This document shows, one piece after another, positions 11,929-22,206 of a stretch of 64,000 nucleotides of DNA. The notes beneath the pieces were generated by a model, which saw only the letters and a list, made by a program, of their open reading frames with translations, did not search any database and had not been told where the DNA came from. Origin of the DNA: Paraphoma chrysanthemicola (taxonomy: Eukaryota; Ascomycota; Dothideomycetes; Pleosporales; Phaeosphaeriaceae); assembly GCA_020744225.1 (NCBI GenBank), contig JAGMWG010000007.1:992001-1056000 (forward strand). The letters are read 5' to 3'. Each line of letters opens with the position of its first letter. Within the stretch, counting starts at the first letter, position 1. A program made the position numbers and the translations under genes.

Positions 11929-12932
11929 GGCGACTACCTATAGCCTTTTCGTTCTACTCTATACTCGTTTGTACCTCAGGGCTGTATGGTCAAGTGCCCC
12001 GCTTGCGGCTGAAGCAAAGAGCGGGAGCTTTCATTGGCACAATCAGAAAGGGCCCTGATTGGCTGACAGGATCGCGTACATATTTCAGGCGATGTTCGAG
12101 ATGAACACCTCTGAGATCGATTACTGACTAAGTTAACATCGATGTAATGCAGGTCAATTCGTTCATCAAGCTTGCATCGCTACGCGTAGGGTCTTGAGGT
12201 TTTCAACAGAATAAACGGCAAGGCCCGAACTATTCCTAAGTTAGATGGTCTTAGCTCACGTTCCATTCAGTCGGGAAAGTGCGTCAACTCGTCCATCCTC
12301 ATGTTGAATGTTCTAGCTCGGGCACATACACGGCGATCACAGTTCGCAATGTTGCTTATTCCTGTGCCGCCGTTTATTAATGCACGGTCATATATTCCAC
12401 CAAGGCGTTGCGCCCCTCTTCAATTCTCGGCATTGCTCTACACGATGCTTGCCAACAGCGCCAGGCAGCACAAACATCGGCCCCATTACTGACGAACTCA
12501 GCGCCTTAAGCTCCTCGCCGAGCCTCTTGAACCTAGTTTTCATACTGTCAAAAGCAAGCTGTCTCGGAAGTTGCCGTCCACAACCCGGTTAATGCGACTG
12601 TACGATTGGACAACGGGGCCAAGAAGGGCTGAAGACCGATTTGGTGGAGGCAGTGGCAGCCCAGTTGGTGAGGCTACACCATTCATTCGATCGTCGGCCA
12701 TGCACTACATTTCTCGGCAGAGCCTCAGGTGGCACGACACGAGGAGTCTGCTGAGCACGTCCCGCCGCTCCGATATTAAGAGCTGGAAGGCAGGCTGCCA
12801 TGTGCATATTTGTGTTACGAAAGTTTATCTCCGGTCATTTCAACCGTCGATCTTCAATTTTGAGATGTGCACGACAGACACTTCCTGACGAATTGTAATT
12901 CCAAGTGACATTCAATAACATCTCCCGCCAAA
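11929..12932. other. Divergent intergenic region
   Basis: Lies between the HET gene (minus) and a surface-protein gene (plus). Several short frames have no similarity I recognise. It should contain both promoters. Confidence 0.4.
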
Positions 12933-13825
12933 ATGCTCACCAGGCCACTGTTCTCCCTCTTCACTTCATTGTCACTCATCCAATCCGCCTTCGCAGTAAC
13001 ACAAATCGCCCTCTTCAGCGACTCAAATTGCCAAAATTCCCTCCGCGGCGTCGAAGGACCAAATGGATATCCAAACGGGACATGTACTGACTTCCGACGC
13101 ACCGGATCATACGGAAGTTTTCATGTCGTGGGCATGGATCCCGGATGTACAGGTAAGCAACCTCCACCACAGCCCTCGAACCCTACCTACCTACAACATC
13201 ATAGCCATGTTTCTTTCTACGGAAAGGATATAGAGCGCAATTCGCTGACGAGACGATAGTCACAATCTACGCAGACGATTACTCCGGCGACATCTGTTCC
13301 TCCACCGCCCCACAGCTCGAAATCAACCTCGTAGACTGCTACAACTCATCATACATCTTCTACTCCATCGACTGGTGCAACTCCCCGCGCTCGGCCACAC
13401 CATTACCCTCCGCCTCCCCCTCGGCCAAAGTCTCAACCGGCGCCATCGTTGGCGGCGTCGTCGGCGGTGTCGTCGTGCTTGGAATCTTAATCGGATTCGG
13501 CGTGTGCATTTGGAAACGGAAACGCGGGAATGATGATGCGCCGCAGGAAGTTAATGGCACAGGCGTCGCGGAATTGAGTTATGAGCCCAAACCGATGGAG
13601 ATGGATGGAGAGTCAGGCATGATGGCGTATAAGAGGAATGCGGAGGTGCAGGTACAAGTTCAGAGGGAGCCGATTGAAATAGGTGACTGTGAGGTGGGAA
13701 GGGAGTATGGGTATCAGTATGGAAATGGGAATGGGAATGGCTATGGGGCAGAAATGGGAATGGAGCAAGAAGGACTGAGTGGAACGTATGGGTCGGAGAG
13801 AAATATGAGATACTATCGGAGATGA
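12933..13825 (+). CDS. Secreted-type single-pass membrane protein
   Basis: Predicted 261-residue protein from exons 12933-13152 and 13260-13825. It begins with a clear signal peptide (LFSLFTSLSLIQSAFA). The roughly 110-residue outer part has six cysteines (including NCQNS, GTCTDF, GDICSS, VDCYNS) and probably disulphides. A short Ser/Pro/Ala stretch leads to a membrane helix (GAIVGGVVGGVVVLGILIGFGVCIW) and a basic stop-transfer KRKR. The roughly 85-residue cytoplasmic tail ends in Gly/Asn/Tyr-rich repeats (YGNGNGNGYG). The architecture resembles fungal wall-associated receptors or Mid2-like sensors, but I do not recognise a named family. The intron removes an in-frame stop and keeps the frame. 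Confidence 0.75.
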
Positions 13826-14094
13826 AGGAATAGCAAGATGAGTGATTACTTGTGACTTGAGATCCCCAGAGTCCTTATGTGTAGACTGATTTGCTCGTGT
13901 GGTGAGCCTGTGTTTGCGTGACAAGGATCCCGCAGTAAGATTGTCCGTATACGACGCAAGCATTGCACTCCATATCCATTCATATAAGCACACCCACGAC
14001 CCTATCATCCACTCTGCTTCATCAAATCTGGGTATATCCAAACCAGTCTCCCACACCCCTCCATCCGCCCTCTTATCCCACCACATCTATGAAT

Positions 14095-15597
14095 CTATGA
14101 ATCCAACTTCATCGTTCCACAAAGCGAGCACGTCCACCACTGGTTCTCCATGAACGTCCCACACTCCAGACAATTCCAGCCTATGCGCCCCTTCGCCGGC
14201 TCAAACGGTGTTGCACCCTGCCCTCTCAGACCTGACTGCGGCGGCGGCTTGGGTAGACTCGGCGCCACGTGGGAAGGGCCAAAGCGTTTGTGTTGTGGGA
14301 TAGGTTGCGGTGGTTGTTCTAGCCCGCATGCCTCGCACGTTAGATAGTCGAGCGGATTGTGCAGTGTGCATTGCGGACAGGCCCATTTGTTTGGATCGCT
14401 AGGAACAGTAAGTTGCTGTGGTGAGGTTGGCGGAGGGGTAGGCGGAAGTTGTTTGTTTCGTATTTGTTCTTCTTCCGCACTGATTAATCGAGACGGCGTC
14501 CCCCACGAGGACGTTCGCTGTGTAGACACAGGGCGGGATGACGATGCGTTGGACTGGGGGGATGTGACGAGGCGGGAGAGGGGGCGGCCTTGGTTGTTGA
14601 CGGGTGGAAGGGAGGACTGGCGGGTGGGAGGGGGTGGAGATGTGGCTTTGCCAAAGGCTAGGCCATTCTCCTTGGTCCATTCAAGACCGGATGAAGAAGT
14701 CGGAGCGGGTGATGATGTACGTGAGGGCGGGTTGCTGTCGAAGGAAAGACCGTTGGCGGGATCCCAGCTTAGGCCGCCTGAACCCGTGGGTGCTCCTAAT
14801 CGTTGCATTTCCTCCTCGTACATGAGATCTTGCAAAGCTCGTGCAATTGCCAGATCGTTTGCGTCATCCTGCTCGGCTTTGGTCCTGAAACCTTCTTGTT
14901 CTTGCTGATGGACCAATCGTCCGGCTTCTGCGCTGTTACTGGCACATCCCTCGGTGATGCTGGATCTTCTCGATGCCGCGTCTGCTATGACCTTGCGCAT
15001 GTCGACTCCACGTGCTACTTGCGGGCCACCGAGACGATGTCCGCCAGCGTTAGCATTAGTGGTAGCTTTGCGTTTCTCAGCTGCTTTCCTGGCCTGCCGT
15101 CGCATTTCATCGAGAGGCATTCTTTTACCACCGAGCTTTTGGCCCTGTGTCAGGAAGCCTTCACCGGTGTACCCTTTCATCAGGAGCGACTGGTGTTCGT
15201 CGCGAAGCTCGTTCCAAAGGTTGTTGAAGTCGGCATTGTGAGGTCCAAATATTATGTGAGACAGCTCGTGGAGCAGTGTGTCTGTGACTTGCTCAATTGA
15301 TAGAAATTGCCTCGAGTCATGGTGATATCGCAGCCTGATGAGAATCCTCTCTGTGCGGTTGATGTTGAGTCCTAGAGCTTCTTAGCCACAAGGTTCGGTA
15401 CAAACTTGAGTGTACCTACCGAGTAGCTGCGGCTCGTCTGGCAGGAATTCGGCTAAGGTCCCAACTTTCCAACCGCGCTTTCGCATCATCGGCTTGACCA
15501 TTGATGCAGCCTTGCGGAGCATATGCAACGCCTCCGCTTCTCGTGGCAGGTGCTTGAGATGCTCATAGGCGTCGAAATGAGCGTCTATTTCCCTCAT
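14095..15597 (-). CDS. WSS1: WSS1-like DNA-protein crosslink metalloprotease
   Basis: Predicted 484-residue protein from exons 15597-15420 and 15371-14095. The N-terminal WLM domain starts MREIDAHFDAYEHLKHLPRE, continues to LLGLNINRTERILIRLR across the intron, and has the zinc protease motif HELSHIIFGPH. A basic helix (RRQARKAAEKRK) and a low-complexity linker follow. Two C-terminal zinc fingers are visible: WACPQCTLHNPLDYLTCEAC (RanBP2 type) and WNCLECGTFMENQWWTCSLC. WSS1 cleaves proteins covalently trapped on DNA, working with SUMO and Cdc48 in the nucleus. The linker contains a twice-repeated motif, GLSWDPANGLSFDS and GLEWTKENGLAFGK. The splice is supported because it restores the conserved LLGLN. 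Confidence 0.93.
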
Positions 15598-16186
15598 ACT
15601 GTCTGCTTCTTCCTATTGCGCTTCTTCGGGTGACTTAGTGCGCGCCTGTCAGTTTCGGTCCTTCTTGGTCGCGAGTTGACTGTCGGCGGAGTTGGAAGCG
15701 CATATAATATCGTAAAAAGATGTCTTGAAGAATTGCGAGATAAGAGTGAAAGTGTTGGAAGTCACTAGAAGAATGTAGTAAAGGAGATTACTCAGGTGGA
15801 GGGGCAAATGTAGATGCTCGGCCACGTAAGCATTCACGCGTCGTGGAAGACGCCTGGTGATAGAGTCGGAAGGCTGAAATGGAGGAGATCACGTTACGTC
15901 GCGCCTTTACCCGCGATAAATTGCTATTATTGTTAGAGAGAGGACGACGGGATCTACATGCAGGTCAGCAAGTGTGCAGTCCCTTGGTGGGGCGAAAAGG
16001 ATGCGGCTGGCCTGAAGACGGTGGCGTTGGCGCAGGTCACATGTCTTCGCGGCAACAATGGCGATCGCGGTGGCTTGTACCTTGACGTAGGCGACTCGCG
16101 GTTGATTGCAGTCTACGAAGCCGTCTCCACTCTCTTTCACAAGTCATGATCAAAACCTTCCGAACGGCTATCGTATTATAGCAACC
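15598..16186. other. Divergent promoter region
   Basis: Separates WSS1 (minus) from the DUF1776 gene (plus). No gene supported; a short minus-strand frame with hydrophobic residues has no known relative. Confidence 0.4.
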
Positions 16187-17630
16187 ATGGCAAATGACGA
16201 CCAGCACTTTCTCGAGGTGGTGAGTGCAGCTACTGCTCTTGTCTCGCACGTCGCTGACGGTGACAGCTTACAGAGTACTCTAGAGACATTCGCAGCTTCA
16301 CGGGCTCCATATTCGATGCAAGCGATAGACACTTCGCATCAGTCGCGGGCTATGTGAAAAGACATGTACCAGAGGGATGGCTGCCCACGCATGCACGACC
16401 ACCTCCACCAACCCCACCCCCGCACTCGATGACGGACCCATACTACATACAGCACATCCAAGACTGGATATCGCGGAATCGCGCGCTCACAGCGGCTATC
16501 GTCGCGTTCGCGGGTACCGGCGGGCTCCTCTTATGGCGGGAGAGACGAAGGTACAACCGGAAGCGGAGGGCGCGACGAGCAAGCAATGGCGCAAGGCAGG
16601 AGGTCGTTGGTAGGCAGACGCTCCTGATTATTGGGCTATTGGTACACGTCGCTAATGTGTTGCAGTCATCGCTGGCCCGCCAAACTCGCCCATAACTCGG
16701 TCGCTGTCCCTCGACTTCGAGCGCCGCGGCTTCATCGTGTACATTGTGTGCTCTAACATGGACGAGGAGCAGCAGGTCATCGGGGAGTCGAGAGCGGATG
16801 TACGACCACTTCATTTGGATGTGGTGGATACCTTCGGCACACAAGAAGCCATTGAGCGCTTCAACGACACTCTCACCAGGCCTCATGTAGCTTTTACTGG
16901 CGCGAGCCCCCACAACCTAAACCTGCGGGGAGTTGTGCTCGTCCCAGACCTCATATTTCCCACAGGTCCTGTTGAGACAGTCTCGCCCGAGCTGTGGTCC
17001 GATGCCCTCAATGCCAAGGTGCTCAATACAGTCGCAGTGACTCAGGCACTCCTACCAACGATTTGCGAGTTCAAATCACGCGTCCTTCTACTGACTCCAA
17101 GCATCGTATCGTCGTTGCGACCACCGTTTCACAGCGTGGAAACAACAATCGTGCATGCGCTGGAAGGTTTCCTGGCATCACTGCGGGCAGAGCTGGGGAC
17201 CCTGAACATTGACGTGATCCAGTTTCATCTCGGTACCTTTGACTACTCTCATGTTGGTCCGAAACACCATCTCCAGACAAGAGCGGCTGGTAGTCCACAC
17301 GCATGGCCAGCCACCACGAGGGCGCTCTATGCGCGCAACTTCGAAAGCCAAACGCGTGCTGCACAGAGTCGCGGCTTCGATGTTGGCAGCTCGGGAAGCT
17401 CAATGCGTGAACTGCACAACGCCGTGTTTGACGCTCTGACACAGAAACGGCCTCGTTCTGTTTGGCGCGTGGGTCGTGGCAGCGTCACATACGACCTCGT
17501 TGGCAACTGGGTGCCAGAAGGCCTGGTGGGGTGGATGATGGGGCTCAGGCGCGTGTCGCTCGACACAAGTTCCGCACCGAAGCTGGAGGATAGCGTGCAG
17601 TCATGGGAGAGAATTGAAGCACAGGTATGA
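16187..17630 (+). CDS. DUF1776 protein, degenerate membrane SDR
   Basis: Predicted 446-residue protein from exons 16187-16219, 16267-16609 and 16666-17630. The first exon encodes only MANDDQHFLEV, which matches the usual DUF1776 start. The middle has a Pro-rich linker and one membrane helix (ALTAAIVAFAGTGGLLLW) followed by an Arg/Lys-rich stretch. The rest has a short-chain dehydrogenase-like fold: VVVIAGPPNSPITRSLSLDF replaces the usual glycine-rich TGxxxGxG, a DVRPLHLDV strand follows, and the region where YxxxK is expected reads PPFHSVETTIVHALEG without that motif. It is therefore probably not a classic oxidoreductase. Function and compartment are unknown; membrane anchoring is inferred. 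Confidence 0.86.
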
Positions 17631-18706
17631 GCCAGGGCCCGAGTCAGTAAGTAATATGGGGAGCACTATAGAGCCGGCCCGTGGAGCGTTCACCGAGGCT
17701 GTAACACGTGGCTGCACATATTTTCAATGGTGTGGGAGGTCAGTGTTGGGAGTCTGCGATTAGGCAGTGTTATGTAAGAGAGGAAGGACTTGGCGACGGC
17801 AAGGGGCAGTCTGGCCATGTTGTGGGAATTGAGCTCGCAGGCACGCGACAGGTACTCTCCAGTCAATCCTCAGCGTAGTGGTACAAGGACAACAAAACGC
17901 TTCTCAGCTCACGATGATGTTGTGAGCACGAACTGTGGTTCGCACCTGCCAAATGAGCCGTGACGCACAGTAGGTGCCACTAACGCGGCAGACTACCTGA
18001 AACCGGCAGACACCCGAGATGGCAATAGCGCGGTTGACGAACACGAGCAGCCCAAACCGCAAGCTTTTGCTGATGGCGCACTGTGGCATCGCATCTTGCG
18101 CAACGGGGGCGCACGCCAGGACCGAAGCATGCGAGCACCGCAGAAAGAAAGACGAGCCGTCTTTGCCGGGCGCCAATTGCTGCGAGAACAAGATGCCTTC
18201 GCGGGCGCTGGGGCCACAACGGTCGATGCACGGCAAGAGCGCCCGATTTGTCGCTTCCTAACTTAGCAAGGAGACCCCAGACGGCGTCGGTTTGATGTCC
18301 CTCTGGTCGTTGCCAAGTGCCATTCAGGGGAGGTTTTGGCTGCTATTACACGCGACCAGCGGCCGACGATCTCTTCGTCCAGAACGTCTGGCTCGTTTCT
18401 GCTACTCACCACTGTTCTGCGCGGCCCTTGTTGCCCATTCCGCTCCTTCGCTGCTGCCCCCGTACTTGCGACTCCAAGTTTCCAACACACCACCACTGCA
18501 CCGCCCCCGGCCTCTTCTGCAGCCAACGCAGACGTACTTGCTGGACTTCCCGCCGCCGTTCCAAGAGTCCGCAAGCCCGCATTACTCCTCGACTTCTGCC
18601 CTGCATCCGCGTTTCACTGCGCGCATGACGACCCAGCGTCATCGCCCGTCCAACTCCGCGCCCATGAGCCATCCCCGCTGAGTGCACTCACTTATTTGCT
18701 ATCGCC
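17631..18706. other. Upstream region of the SEL1 gene
   Basis: About 1.1 kb with only incidental open frames. The right half (about 18400-18700) is pyrimidine-rich on the + strand, as expected for a leader or core promoter of the downstream gene. Confidence 0.4.
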
Positions 18707-20905
18707 ATGGCAAACTACCCCAAGCGCCCTGGCGGCCTCGACCTCCGCTCCCAGTCTTTCGACCCTCCGCGCAATAACGAAATCAGTGCAATGGCCAGCG
18801 CCAGCATGAGCAGCCTGTCGCTCGCCGACCTCCCCAGTCCGCGCGCTGGCGAGGTGCCACCTGCGCTCTCACCACTCGACGCCCTCGCGCTGCAGGGGCG
18901 ATTGCTCGCCAAGCGCTTTGAGCAAGCAGACAAAGCTGGACGGCGCCTCAGTCGCCTCGCGCCGCTCACGATTCAGAATGAATTCGGAAATCGCGGTGGC
19001 TACTTCTCCGCGCTGTCGTCTGGCGTCAACTCGCCAGACGAGGAATTGGGCCCCATCGGCGTCCAGCAGGCAGAGCCGTCGCCTCGTCAAGTCGTGCCCG
19101 ACAAGCACAAGTCTTTCTATCCTCAATTTGGTGGCGATGAGCCCCAATACCTCCAAAATGCGCCCGCGCGAAGCCCTATGGCTCCCATCGAAGAGAACAG
19201 TCCTGGGAGTCCACCCAAGAGCTATTTCGATATTCCGCGCTCGCAGTCACCAGACTCTGCTGAGCCACGCATCGGTCTGCGCGAAGCCACGCCAGTCACA
19301 CCGAGCGTGCCTGCACCTACCTCGCAATTGTACCTCAGTCCTCAACGGAAGCCATCCACCGAGTCTCAGCCGCGATCGCATTCACATACCAATCTACAGC
19401 TCCCACGTTCTTCAAGCTCGCTGCACTCTCAGCGTTCCCCTCGAGCTTCTCCAAGCATTCGATCAGTTCCTGGCGATGGAGGCTCAGATGTCGAGGATCT
19501 GTCCCTCAGCGGCTCCTACGACTTTTCACTGCAACAGAATCGCAATCTGTCACCAAGCTCCAGCCTTTCCCGTACTCAGTCACCAATGACGCCTGTCACC
19601 GGATCCATTCCCCGCTCACCATCCATGTCTTCCGACTTCTCTGCCAGTGGTCACCTCCCTCGTCCCTCTTACAACTTCTCACGCCCAATGAGCAGACAAA
19701 GTACGAGGCCCTCAGTCGATGTGCGGCCGTCTCTGGACGCGCCTTCACGGCAGTACTCCGACGAAAGTGTTTACATGAGACCATCTTTTGACAGCCAGCC
19801 CGTGCGCCAAGGTTCCACTGACGGACCGATGACCAGCTACGCCAACGAGACTGTACACACACCGGTCAGTATGGCTAGTGAAGACTACCGTCGATCTGGA
19901 GACTTTACGAGTAATCCTGCGCCTTCTTACACTTACACCAAATTCAACTTGCCTCGCGGCAAGACAGTTGACCGACGATCCCTGGGCATTGAAGACTTTT
20001 TCAAAAGTCAGATAACTTGGGATCAGCCCAACCAGAAACAGGATCGACCTCCATCACCCGAGTCGCCACCACGTTCATTCGAGTCTGCGCGGATACGGCA
20101 GGACTTTGCGGCTGCACGTGATGCATCTATTGACCATGGAGCACCATCACTCACATCCAGCAATAGCACCATACGGGGTAAACCCTCCGGTTCTGCTGAG
20201 ATCACTGCACAGGAACATTGCGACATCGGGCTTGAGTTGCACGAAGCTGGTGAGCTACTCAAGTCCACCTACCATCTTCGTTTGGCTGCACGTTCGGGAC
20301 TTCCGGAAGCCATGTTTTGGTATGGTCTTGCATGCCGTCACGGCTGGGGCATGCGCGAGAACAAGGCCGAAGCGTTGCAGTGGCTTCGTCGCGCGGTCGA
20401 CTCGGGCCAACTCGAAGTAGCCGAGGATGAGGACCACTGTAAGCACGGGCAGCCAACCGACGCATTCAAGAAGAAGCAACACAGAGCACAGTACGCAGTG
20501 GCTATCTATGAACTCGGAAAGTGCTACATGAATGGCTGGGGCGCCGCTCAAGACAAGCCTCTTGCGCTACGATGCTATGAGATTGCTGGCAACTGGGGAG
20601 ATGCCGACGCTTTAGTCGAGGCTGGCTACTGCTACGCTGAGGCTGTTGGTTGCAAGAAGGACATGAAGAAGGCTGCCAAGTTCTACCGCGCAGCCGAAGC
20701 CAAGGGTGTGAGCATGGTAGGCAACAGCTGGATCTACAAAGACAAGTACATGGATGACGGCAACTCCACTGCTCCTGACTCTCGATCTGTTCGCTCCGGT
20801 CGATCGGTCAAGAAGGATAATGCTTCTGAGAAGAAAGCCCGCGACAAGAGCAGAACCCGGACCATCTTCGGCCGCAAGAAAAGCCACACGGCATCCTCGA
20901 CATAA
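18707..20905 (+). CDS. SEL1-repeat protein, Dsf2/Nif1-like
   Basis: Single-exon 732-residue protein. The first 470 residues are Ser/Pro-rich and disordered with many SP and TP sites, suggesting phospho-regulation. The start MANYPKRPGGLDLRSQSFDPPRNNEISAMASASMSSLSL is a pattern I associate with conserved ascomycete relatives. Residues about 500-680 hold SEL1-type repeats (HLRLAARSGLPEAMFWYGLACRHGWGM..., AVAIYELGKCYMNGWG, AALVEAGYCYAEAVG-like helices, AAKFYRAAEAKG). The C-terminus is basic (KKARDKSRTRTIFGRKKSH). Related yeast proteins are S. cerevisiae Dsf2 and S. pombe Nif1, a mitotic-entry inhibitor acting through Nim1. Orthology is inference; SEL1 identification is secure. Confidence 0.85.
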   Translation: MANYPKRPGGLDLRSQSFDPPRNNEISAMASASMSSLSLADLPSPRAGEVPPALSPLDALALQGRLLAKRFEQADKAGRRLSRLAPLTIQNEFGNRGGYFSALSSGVNSPDEELGPIGVQQAEPSPRQVVPDKHKSFYPQFGGDEPQYLQNAPARSPMAPIEENSPGSPPKSYFDIPRSQSPDSAEPRIGLREATPVTPSVPAPTSQLYLSPQRKPSTESQPRSHSHTNLQLPRSSSSLHSQRSPRASPSIRSVPGDGGSDVEDLSLSGSYDFSLQQNRNLSPSSSLSRTQSPMTPVTGSIPRSPSMSSDFSASGHLPRPSYNFSRPMSRQSTRPSVDVRPSLDAPSRQYSDESVYMRPSFDSQPVRQGSTDGPMTSYANETVHTPVSMASEDYRRSGDFTSNPAPSYTYTKFNLPRGKTVDRRSLGIEDFFKSQITWDQPNQKQDRPPSPESPPRSFESARIRQDFAAARDASIDHGAPSLTSSNSTIRGKPSGSAEITAQEHCDIGLELHEAGELLKSTYHLRLAARSGLPEAMFWYGLACRHGWGMRENKAEALQWLRRAVDSGQLEVAEDEDHCKHGQPTDAFKKKQHRAQYAVAIYELGKCYMNGWGAAQDKPLALRCYEIAGNWGDADALVEAGYCYAEAVGCKKDMKKAAKFYRAAEAKGVSMVGNSWIYKDKYMDDGNSTAPDSRSVRSGRSVKKDNASEKKARDKSRTRTIFGRKKSHTASST

Positions 20906-22206
20906 CACCAATACTTCTGTACACGTGTCCACGATCTGTCCTTTGTACATTGGCGACGGCGTTTTTGGTTTCTTGGTGGGCTATCCGCTTTTGCATATAC
21001 CTTCGACCTTCGAATTGCTTGACTTCCTGATTCCCCTTTCACAATTTTACTACCTTCGACCCTGTTCCTTTACGATACCTGCCCGGCGCATGGCTTGGGC
21101 TCCGCCACATATTTCGACATCTCGACATACCATTTTCTTTCGCCTTCTTGGCCAACATCATCTCCTTTGTCCAATTTTTTTCCATTCACATGCACTCCTG
21201 GCATGAGCGTTATTATTCCCCCACGAGAGCGTGGTTCTACCAGATAATTCTTGTTGGTACTGGTGTACCGGCTGCGGTGCTTACGCGCTTTCCTAATTGG
21301 AGCATCGGGTGTTCATAATACTGTTTTGCATGAGGCAAACGGCTATGTATAGGTCCAATGTTTGGGCAAGATCTTGTGCCGTGCAAGGGCATGCTAGGTG
21401 TAGTGTAGCAAAGAAAAAGTGAAACTGATTCATTATATCTTTTTGTCCCGTGCCACATACCCATGTGAGTACGCCCGTCCTGTGGTGAGAGCTTCAGATT
21501 GATTGCTAGACTTTGTGGCTTAGCCATGGCTTGTTGAGGCATCGACGATGGTGGCTAGCTTCAAAGATCATGCGCTTCCCTAAAAGCACCAATGATACCA
21601 ACCTTTCTATATGGTTACCTAGTATGTTCAACGAACTCTTCACGATATCCAACCTTCGGTCAAGCCATGCGCTGCTACGTGTGCGTGGTCGCGGCACAAA
21701 CCATCTCTCACGCCTCGATGCCTAGCCGTTTGTACGCGTTTGTGATGTCCTCAGAAGCCAATCGCAGTTGCGCGCAGCACCAACACGGCGTAAAGAGCAT
21801 GGACGTCGTCAACATGTCTGACAGTCAAGGCACTTGCGCCTGCAGCATTGTGAAGTGAAGATGGCATGTGAAGCGATGTCTGCGAACACGCCACTTGCGA
21901 AGCACAAGCTCTACATAATGGCTCCTCTGACAAATGATATGGCGAGGACAAGAGTGCGTTCACTCGGTCGCACGAGCTTGGACTGGTGAGTGACAAGCTC
22001 GTAACCTGAGATATTTGCTCGGATTTCACTTGGTCGTCTCTGTCTGAGCGTCGCCGGTACTACACCTCCAAGTTGGTCGTCGTGACAACCACATCGCTCT
22101 CCAACACTATCTTGTGACTTGAGCTCACACTCCAAAGAGAGCGCTGCAACTCTAGCGATATTGTTGCCTCGCACGTCTGGACAGGACTCTGCGACCATAT
22201 ACAGCC
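20906..22206. other. Intergenic, both downstream and upstream gene on + strand
   Basis: About 1.3 kb. The left part is the SEL1 gene trailer, T-rich. I see no coding similarity in either strand. Confidence 0.4.

Noticed and set aside
13718..13760. GGGAAT-type tandem repeat as a microsatellite
   Set aside because: It encodes the GNGNGNGYG tail of the surface protein in frame, so it is better described as part of that gene.
18292..18681. 129-codon frame just before the SEL1 gene
   Set aside because: Pyrimidine-rich leader translated as Pro/Ser/Leu; no conserved sequence and other frames equally open.
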